Assembly: GCA_944321295.1 (NCBI GenBank)
Contig: CALUKU010000001.1
Coordinates: 140,856 to 204,855 of the forward strand
Length of the DNA: 64,000 nucleotides
Direction of reading: 5' to 3'
Source: an uncultured Prevotella sp.
GTDB lineage: Bacteria > Bacteroidota > Bacteroidia > Bacteroidales > Bacteroidaceae
Positions 59,746-64,000 of the stretch are shown one piece after another (the stretch's first letter is position 1; every line of letters begins with the position of its first letter). The position numbers were made by a program, and so were the translations under genes. Under the pieces are notes generated by a model, which had not been told where the DNA came from, did no database searches, and saw nothing but the letters and a program-made list of their open reading frames with translations.

Positions 59746-59805
59746 CGCGGCATAATCTGTCTTCGCTATCCCACGGTCGGCGTCGTCCTTCAAGCCGCCA
59801 TCGGT
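59746..59805 (-). pseudogene. RHS-core remnant
   Basis: The minus strand encodes GGLKDDADRGIAKTDYAAC, matching GALTGDANRGIAKIDYDAC of the RHS gene (DNA at 63042-63104). It ends in a stop a few codons on. It joins on its upstream side to the signal-peptide remnant. Confidence 0.75.
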
Positions 59806-59819
59806 AAAACTATTGTTGC

Positions 59820-59908
59820 CGTACCCACGGCGGTTGCAAAAATACGCATACAAACATGACAACTGCAAGACACCATTTATCTAATTTAAATTCTTTTTTC
59901 ATGGCCAT
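59820..59908 (-). pseudogene. 5' end of a deleted RHS gene (signal peptide)
   Basis: MAMKKEFKLDKWCLAVVMFV followed by CVFLQPPWVRQQ and a stop: a clear signal peptide with no protein behind it. It has a full promoter upstream and an RHS-core remnant downstream, so it looks like the head of an RHS gene whose middle was deleted. Confidence 0.6.
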
Positions 59909-59977
59909 AATGAATAACTTCAAAACGATTGCTTTAAATTTAATCCAAGGTGTATTATTCAAATTTGCCTTACATCG

Positions 59978-60008
59978 CAAAATTATAAAAAAATGACAAT
60001 AAAGCAAA
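59978..60008 (-). promoter_or_regulatory. promoter of the deleted RHS gene
   Basis: TTTG (60005-60008), a 19-base spacer and TAATTTTG (59978-59985) on the minus strand: an exact consensus promoter in front of the signal-peptide remnant. It may still drive the tandem membrane-protein genes downstream. Confidence 0.75.
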
Positions 60009-60205
60009 ATATCTGTAGACATTTCTGTATTTGTCAAAGTGCACAAAAATAACTGTTTCGCACGTAAAAGATTAAACCTTGCAGCAAGTGATCATTTTAA
60101 CGTTGAGTTCGATATAAGAACACACCCATAGTAAGGACATAATTTATTATATTAAGTGTCCAAGGAAAATCTTCAACAATTCACATAAGTACTTAAATAT
60201 GTATC

Positions 60206-60300
60206 TATCAAGCCATTTACCATTTGTGGCATTTTGGCATGTGAAAGGCAGCCTTTCATTATATGATTTGCGGTCTTTTAAACCGCAATAGGCCATATAT
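60206..60300. repeat. dispersed repeat cluster, copy 5 (degenerate)
   Basis: Units such as AAGCCATTTACCATTTGTGG, CATGTGAAAGGCAGCCTTTC and GCGGTCTTTTAAACCGCAAT resemble the other clusters but are less regular. No gene is seen between 60009 and 60647. Confidence 0.5.
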
Positions 60301-60390
60301 TATAGTTCAACAGTTTTGGATGTCCAGTGTTCATCTTTTATAAGAATGTTCCCTTGATTACGGCCACATCCTCTTCCAAATGAGGCGCTC

Positions 60391-60520
60391 GGTAACTAGT
60401 CATCCCAAACTTGATTTGGGAACCATAACGAAAGCACCCACTGACCGCCAACGTTGCTGAATATGACTGGTCCTGAATCAAGTTCAGGATGACAAATCAA
60501 GTTTGGGATGACTAGTTACC
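60391..60520. repeat. REP/MITE-like element with 28-bp terminal inverted repeats
   Basis: Perfect 28-bp inverted repeats lie at 60391-60418 and 60493-60520, starting GGTAACTAGTCATCCCAAAC. Each contains a small palindrome (TCCCAAACTTGATTTGGGA on the left). A third related unit (TCCTGAATCAAGTTCAGGA) lies between them near 60470-60490. GTCATCC-AACTTGATT-type units are a common REP motif in bacteria. No open frame is inside. Confidence 0.75.
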
Positions 60521-60647
60521 AAGCACCTCACTTTAACAAGGATGACTTGTATTGATTAATGTCATAATATCATCCAAACAAGCTGCGGATGAACCAACCA
60601 TATAGGCAAGCCATGTTTTTGTATTTAAATCGATAATCTTTTCCCAA

Positions 60648-60690
60648 TACGTTGTTCTGCTTAAGTCCCCGCCGCTGGAAACGCTTTGAA
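60648..60690 (-). pseudogene. RHS-core remnant
   Basis: Minus strand encodes KRFQRRGLKQNNV-GK, nearly identical to the RHS gene at 63235-63282. It begins a few bases after the stop of the membrane-protein gene at 60694 and leads into an unrelated short tail. Confidence 0.75.
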
Positions 60691-60693
60691 AGC

Positions 60694-61143
60694 TTATAAG
60701 TTTATGTCGATAAATTCCACATATGGATACAAACATCCTTCAATATTTAGAAAAGAAAATAAAATCTTAAAAACAACATATAGCATTACAACCATCCAAA
60801 TTGTTAATGCAAATGGTATCAGTATACATGTGACTAACATGGGAAAGAAACGATCATATTTTGATGTGTCAAGCCTTTCATACTCTTTCAATATTTTCTT
60901 CCCATTACGTTTATAATATTTACCGACATAATACGTTTCAACAGAAATCAACAAAACAGATACTAATGTTAATGGGGTCTGATTACCACCTCTAAATAAA
61001 GAGGAAACAAATGCATTAAAAGGACATAATAATAAAAGACATATGCTAAACTGCATATAAATTATGCTTCTAAAAAGAGCCGGCTCTTTGTATTTCTTAA
61101 AAACATTATAAGACCTATAAAATACATAATTGAATAAGTTCAT
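60694..61143 (-). CDS. membrane protein, possible immunity protein
   Basis: A 149-residue AT-rich gene product with four hydrophobic segments (SIIYMQFSICLLLLCPFNAF, PLTLVSVLLISVETYYVGKY, FPMLVTCILIPFALTIWMVV, YVVFKILFSFLN). It starts MNLFNYVFYRSYNVFKKY, a layout seen in small membrane proteins beside RHS genes in Bacteroidota, and shared with the 136-residue protein at 58228. It starts 16 bases after a toxin-tip remnant and is followed by an RHS remnant, the order expected of a tip/immunity cassette. Function inferred from position only. Confidence 0.65.
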   Translation of the reverse strand: MNLFNYVFYRSYNVFKKYKEPALFRSIIYMQFSICLLLLCPFNAFVSSLFRGGNQTPLTLVSVLLISVETYYVGKYYKRNGKKILKEYERLDTSKYDRFFPMLVTCILIPFALTIWMVVMLYVVFKILFSFLNIEGCLYPYVEFIDINL

Positions 61144-61159
61144 AATTCTTAATTATTTT

Positions 61160-61300
61160 TTAGTCATTAAAATCAAATAATGCCCCATCTTCTAATCCCA
61201 AATAATTTTCACTGAAAGTATCCAAGTATTTGTCAATGTCTTTACCGATAGCACAAAATGTTACCCAAATCCACAAATGCATATCTCGGTTAAGTCTGCA
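61160..61300 (-). pseudogene. C-terminal remnant of a toxin tip
   Basis: An open frame of about 46 codons encodes DMHLWIWVTFCAIGKDIDKY followed by LDTFSENYLGLEDGALFDFN and D before TAA at 61160-61162. It is joined at its upstream end to an RHS-core piece in another frame. The tail runs straight to the next immunity-like gene, as intact tips do. Confidence 0.55.
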
Positions 61301-61372
61301 CTCAGCGTTTCACCACCCGTCAGCTCACGCGTCATGCCGAAGGCAACGCTTATGCCACCGTTGCAAATCTTA
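61294..61372 (-). pseudogene. RHS-core remnant joined to an immunity-gene flank
   Basis: Minus strand reads MENNKIC, then NGGISVAFGMTRELTGGETL and SADLTE, matching PGISVAFGQTRELTEGETLS of the RHS gene (DNA 62875-62940). The frame stops after about 40 codons. The first 11-13 bases are the 3' flank shared by both NTF2 immunity genes. Confidence 0.75.
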
Positions 61373-61868
61373 TTATTTTCCATGGAAGTAGTTTAAAACC
61401 CTGCCGTCCTTTTTCTGTATCAGAATAAAAGCCGTTCCTCCTACTGCATATGGAGGCAAACTCCCTTTAACACTCCAAAACAAGTCATTTATAAGCACAA
61501 CTTTAAATGGCTTTTGACGCTCAATGTTCTCTTTCCCGTATATACTGGATAATATCGCAATTCCAACATTAGCAGCATTTTCTGCATCTTCAATCACATC
61601 GTATTTTGAAAGGTTGATTTTATCCAAAGGAACAAAACCATATTCAGCCGAACGCTTATAATTCAATCCCTCATACTTTTCACCTACATAAACATAAGTT
61701 TTGACAGCTTGTTGTTTCACTTTATCATGTTTAGTTCCGAATAAACAATAACCTAAGCCCAAACCTACTATTACGCAGATTAAATACGACAATAAGAACA
61801 AGATACTAAAATGCTTAATATTTTAAGGAAATTAATCTCTTTTTCATAAAATAAATCTTAAAATTCAT
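61373..61868 (-). pseudogene. NTF2-fold immunity gene, copy 1, broken near its start
   Basis: The body (61373-61801) encodes a protein 14 residues different from copy 2 over 141 aligned positions, with the Imm-NTF2 motif KPFKVVLINDLFWSVKGSLP then GGTAFILIQKKDGRVLNYFH. The natural start overlaps the end of the toxin gene (ATG at 61868, second ATG at 61847). Directly after MKKRL a foreign 32-base inverted-repeat arm (61802-61833) introduces a stop. Only a TTG at 61801 is left to start the remaining frame, which would lack the lysine-rich head of the membrane anchor. Confidence 0.75.
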
Positions 61869-61908
61869 TATACATAAATTTCCTTAAAATATTAAGCATT
61901 TTAGTATC
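61802..61908. repeat. perfect 32-bp inverted repeat across a toxin/immunity junction
   Basis: The arm at 61802-61833 is the exact reverse complement of 61877-61908, with 43 bases between. The right arm is native toxin-end coding sequence; the left arm is absent from immunity copy 2. So the left arm is a recent inverted copy. Confidence 0.9.
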
Positions 61909-62121
61909 ATCCAACACATTATTTTCTTTATGGCTTGGAACAGAGTTTACACGCGTCGGATCTTTTGGGTCGCTTGGCATATCCTCACTTATTGTCGATA
62001 TCTTTCCTGACTTATGGTCATATTTCTTCAATGAACCATTCGGCGTAGCAAGATAGGAATCTATACCTAAAATATTAGCGCTTCCTATATCTTTATTCTT
62101 TTTTTTAATTTTTAACCTACT
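61858..62121 (-). pseudogene. C-terminal part of the DUF4329 toxin tip, after an in-frame stop
   Basis: The same frame as the RHS gene continues past its TAA for 87 codons: SRLKIKKKNKDIGSANILGI, then DSYLATPNGSLKKYDHKSGK and MPSDPKDPTRVNSVPSH, ending MYNEF. YLATPNGSL-KYD and PSDP are typical of the end of DUF4329 domains. The stop overlaps the start of the immunity gene. It can only be made by readthrough or if the stop is an error. Confidence 0.8.
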
Positions 62122-63450
62122 TTATGAAGATAATATTCTATTTTCATCGTCTCTCATACCGGAGAATTCATTATCCCTATATTTGTGCTCATCATAATGC
62201 GTACTTGCTCCATGGGTATGAACGTCCGCCACTTTCAAGTGTCCCCAATAACCGCTTTCTATTTTAACTCCATTATTTGTCCCCGTTACTGGAACCGTAT
62301 AAGTGTAACCCCATTCGCCATTCATATTCCTGACCTTAATTATATAAGAACCATATTCCCTTTTCTCTCTTATTGAGTTATCATTATAAAATAGTCCGAA
62401 GTCTATGGCCGCTTCCTCCACCGTCGGGAAAAAATCCCCCGGCGCACAACCGTCTTTGTCATAAAACCTTACGGGATTATTCAAACAGTACGCATACGGG
62501 CTTACATGGTAATACTTCTCGCACAGCGGGTCCATCCTGTCCCACGTCGGCAGCAACGGGTCGTAGAACCTCGCGCCGTAGTCGTAAGCGTTGCGGCCGT
62601 GCATCGACTCGAACTCCTTGCCGTTGTACTTGTACGGCTGGTAGTCGGGATTCATCGCGGTGTTGTCGCTGAAGGGAGTGCCGAAGGGATAGTAGTTCAT
62701 TATCTGCTCTACGGTTCCGTCGGAATTGACAACGGCGCGGATGTTGCCCTGGTGGTCGCGGTCGTAGTAATGGTAGCTGATTCCGTCACTATCGAACGAG
62801 CAATAGCCTCCCCCGAAAAGATATTTCGACGGCTCGCCGTCCTCAAGGATGAGGTTGCCAAGGTAGTCGGTCGAGTCCGCGCTCAGCGTTTCGCCCTCCG
62901 TCAGCTCGCGCGTCTGCCCGAAGGCCACGCTTATGCCCGGCACTGCCGTGCGGTGCACCGTGCGCAATTTCACGCCCGTAACCGTATAGACGTACTCCGT
63001 CACGCTGCCGTCCATGAACTGCACACGCCGTGGATAGCCACACGCGTCGTAGTCTATCTTCGCTATCCCGCGGTTGGCGTCGCCCGTCAAGGCACCGTCA
63101 GCGTTATAGGTGTATTCAGTCTGGCGCTCACTGCTGTCGGTGAAGTCGACCGCTCCCTTGCGCGCTACGGGCAGGGCGTCGTCGTCGACGTGCACCACGC
63201 GGTTGCCGTCAAGGCTTATGTGGAGGTTGTCTATCTTGCCGTAGACATTGTTCTGCTTGAGTCCACGCCGCTGGAAACGCTTTATCGCTCCGTTCTCCGT
63301 GTACTCGAGCACGGTTTCGTTATAGCGGTTGGGATTGGTCGCCAGGCCCTCGTTCTCGCCGTAGACGGCAGACTCGAGCCGTCCCAAGGCGTCATAGTAG
63401 TACATGTAGCAGCTTATGCTCCAACCATAGCAAATCTTATTATTTTCCAT
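62122..63450 (-). CDS. RHS-core fragment with truncated DUF4329 toxin tip
   Basis: A 442-residue piece of an RHS/YD-repeat protein. It lacks a signal peptide and most of the usual RHS shell: its first residues (MENNKIC) come from the 3' flank of the immunity gene. YD repeats follow (YYYDALGRLESAVYGENEG, TEYTYNADGALTGDANRG), then the RHS-associated core end (YDYGARFYDPLLPTWDRMDP, SPYAYCLNNPVRFYDKDG). From about residue 341 the AT-rich tip begins: PTVEEAAIDFGLFYNDNS, KREYGSYIIKV and VADVHTHGASTHYDE, matching DUF4329, a tip domain with a JAB-like HxH motif. TAA at 62122-62124 cuts the domain about two-thirds through. Probably inactive as it stands. Confidence 0.82.
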   Translation of the reverse strand: MENNKICYGWSISCYMYYYDALGRLESAVYGENEGLATNPNRYNETVLEYTENGAIKRFQRRGLKQNNVYGKIDNLHISLDGNRVVHVDDDALPVARKGAVDFTDSSERQTEYTYNADGALTGDANRGIAKIDYDACGYPRRVQFMDGSVTEYVYTVTGVKLRTVHRTAVPGISVAFGQTRELTEGETLSADSTDYLGNLILEDGEPSKYLFGGGYCSFDSDGISYHYYDRDHQGNIRAVVNSDGTVEQIMNYYPFGTPFSDNTAMNPDYQPYKYNGKEFESMHGRNAYDYGARFYDPLLPTWDRMDPLCEKYYHVSPYAYCLNNPVRFYDKDGCAPGDFFPTVEEAAIDFGLFYNDNSIREKREYGSYIIKVRNMNGEWGYTYTVPVTGTNNGVKIESGYWGHLKVADVHTHGASTHYDEHKYRDNEFSGMRDDENRILSS

Positions 63451-63904
63451 GGAAGAAGTTTAAAACCCTGCCGTCCTTTTTCTGTATTAGAATAAAAGCC
63501 GTACCTCCTACTGCATAAGGAGGCAAACTCCCTTTAACACTCCAAAACAAGTCATTTATAAGCTCCACCTTAAATGGTTTTTGACTTTCAATGTTCTCTT
63601 TACCATACATACCGGATAACATCGCAATCCCAACATTTGCAGCACTTTCTGCATCTTCAATCACACCGTATTTTGAAAGGCTGATTTCATCCAAAGGAAC
63701 AAAACCATATTCAGCCGAACGCTTAAAGTTCAATCCCTCATACTTTTCACCTACATAAACATAAGTTTTGACAGCTTGTTGTTTCACTTTATCATGCTTA
63801 TTTCCAAATATGCAATAACCTAAGCCCAAACCTGCTATTACGCAGATTAAATACGACAATAAAAACAATAATCTCTTTCTCATAAAATAAATTTTAAAAT
63901 TCAT
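63440..63904 (-). CDS. NTF2-fold immunity protein, copy 2 (intact)
   Basis: A 154-residue protein with a membrane anchor (RLLFLLSYLICVIAGLGLGY) and a C-terminal Imm-NTF2 domain (NVGIAMLSGMYGKENIES, KPFKVELINDLFWSVKGSLP, GGTAFILIQKKDGRVLNFFH). This family usually neutralises RHS or other polymorphic toxins by binding the tip; the partner is inferred to be a DUF4329 tip. An alternative start is the Met at residue 8. Unlike copy 1 it has its own promoter and no toxin in front of it in the window. Its last codons overlap the first codon of the RHS fragment. Confidence 0.85.
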   Translation of the reverse strand: MNFKIYFMRKRLLFLLSYLICVIAGLGLGYCIFGNKHDKVKQQAVKTYVYVGEKYEGLNFKRSAEYGFVPLDEISLSKYGVIEDAESAANVGIAMLSGMYGKENIESQKPFKVELINDLFWSVKGSLPPYAVGGTAFILIQKKDGRVLNFFHGK

Positions 63905-63929
63905 TATACATAAGTTTGTTTATTATAGT

Positions 63930-63962
63930 CAAAAGTAAATGAAATGCGAATATTCGCTCAAA
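63930..63962 (-). promoter_or_regulatory. promoter of immunity copy 2
   Basis: TTTG (63959-63962), a 21-base spacer and TACTTTTG (63930-63937) on the minus strand. It would let the immunity gene, and the RHS fragment behind it, be expressed without an upstream toxin gene. Confidence 0.7.
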
Positions 63963-63979
63963 AGTATTATCTTTGCAGC

Positions 63980-64000
63980 ATGGGAATACAATTGTCGCCA
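63980..64000 (+). CDS. possible start of a divergent gene
   Basis: ATG at 63980 opens a frame (MGIQLSP) to the window end, and TATCTTTG, a perfect -7 box, lies at 63968-63975. Only seven codons are visible and the leader would be nearly absent, so this is tentative. Confidence 0.25.

Noticed and set aside
60533-60736. 67-codon frame on the minus strand
   Set aside because: It runs across the end of the membrane-protein gene and an RHS remnant in the wrong frame; the remnant explains it better.
62100-62140. Frameshift as the cause of the DUF4329 break
   Set aside because: Codon-by-codon reading shows the same frame continuing beyond the TAA, so a nonsense codon explains the break without a length change.
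62506-63495. 329-codon open frame on the plus strand opposite the RHS gene
   Set aside because: It is a shadow of GC-rich RHS codons. The minus frame has clear YD repeats and the RHS core, and the plus product has no recognisable family.

Overview
This 64 kb window is chromosomal DNA of a Bacteroidota bacterium, most likely Prevotella or a close relative. The signs are promoters of the form TTTG-N19-21-TAnnTTTG in front of many genes, an almost complete lack of Shine-Dalgarno sequences, a short RpoD without region 1.1, an ATP synthase operon that starts with atpD-atpC, and family-restricted proteins such as DUF4270, a DUF5686-like barrel and a one-domain 'glycogen synthase'. The species cannot be named from the sequence. 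Many first start codons of the open frames are TTG or lie upstream of the likely promoter or signal peptide. I moved starts to the ATG that fits the protein family, and each entry says where.

Layout. 0.3-4.6 kb: primary sigma factor, an outer-membrane HhH/barrel protein and an MltF-type lytic transglycosylase. 4.7-8.1 kb: hisG-hisD-hisC. 8.7-13.6 kb: a YbiT-like ABC-F protein, grpE-dnaJ, folC. 13.7-20.2 kb: sugar metabolism (galM, tkt-rpiB, pyk) and DNA polymerase IV. 20.6-22.9 kb: an outer-membrane TonB-type barrel gene broken by one extra base. 23.4-33.2 kb: the whole F1Fo ATP synthase operon, then pfkA and an NhaD-type antiporter. 33.4-35.2 kb: an acyl-CoA synthetase under two matched 27-bp palindromes. 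35.8-41.3 kb: DUF5686-like barrel protein and an AddA/RecB-like helicase-nuclease. 41.4-45.7 kb: methylmalonyl-CoA epimerase, carboxyltransferase, a 51-residue peptide, biotin carrier and a secreted hydrolase. 45.8-49.7 kb: a 41-residue peptide, DUF4270 lipoprotein and half-length glycogen synthase, divergent from panC-panD. 50.3-56.0 kb: menF-menD-menB-menC-menE for menaquinone. 56.1-58.1 kb: small membrane protein, pseudouridine synthase, cupin, DUF1232 protein.

58.2-64.0 kb is accessory DNA and the most unusual part of the window. It is a decayed RHS polymorphic-toxin locus on the minus strand: one RHS core fragment with a DUF4329 toxin tip stopped by an in-frame TAA, two copies of an NTF2-fold immunity gene (one broken by a 32-bp inverted repeat), tails of two other toxin tips each followed by a small membrane protein that may be its immunity protein, several short RHS-core remnants, a surviving RHS promoter with signal peptide, and a REP/MITE-like inverted repeat. 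GC-rich RHS-core pieces alternate with AT-rich tip and immunity pieces.

Five intergenic regions across the window share a second, unexplained feature: clusters of short units close to AAAAGCGGCCTTTTA, spaced about 20-23 bp apart. No tRNA, rRNA, CRISPR array, phage or insertion sequence was recognised.
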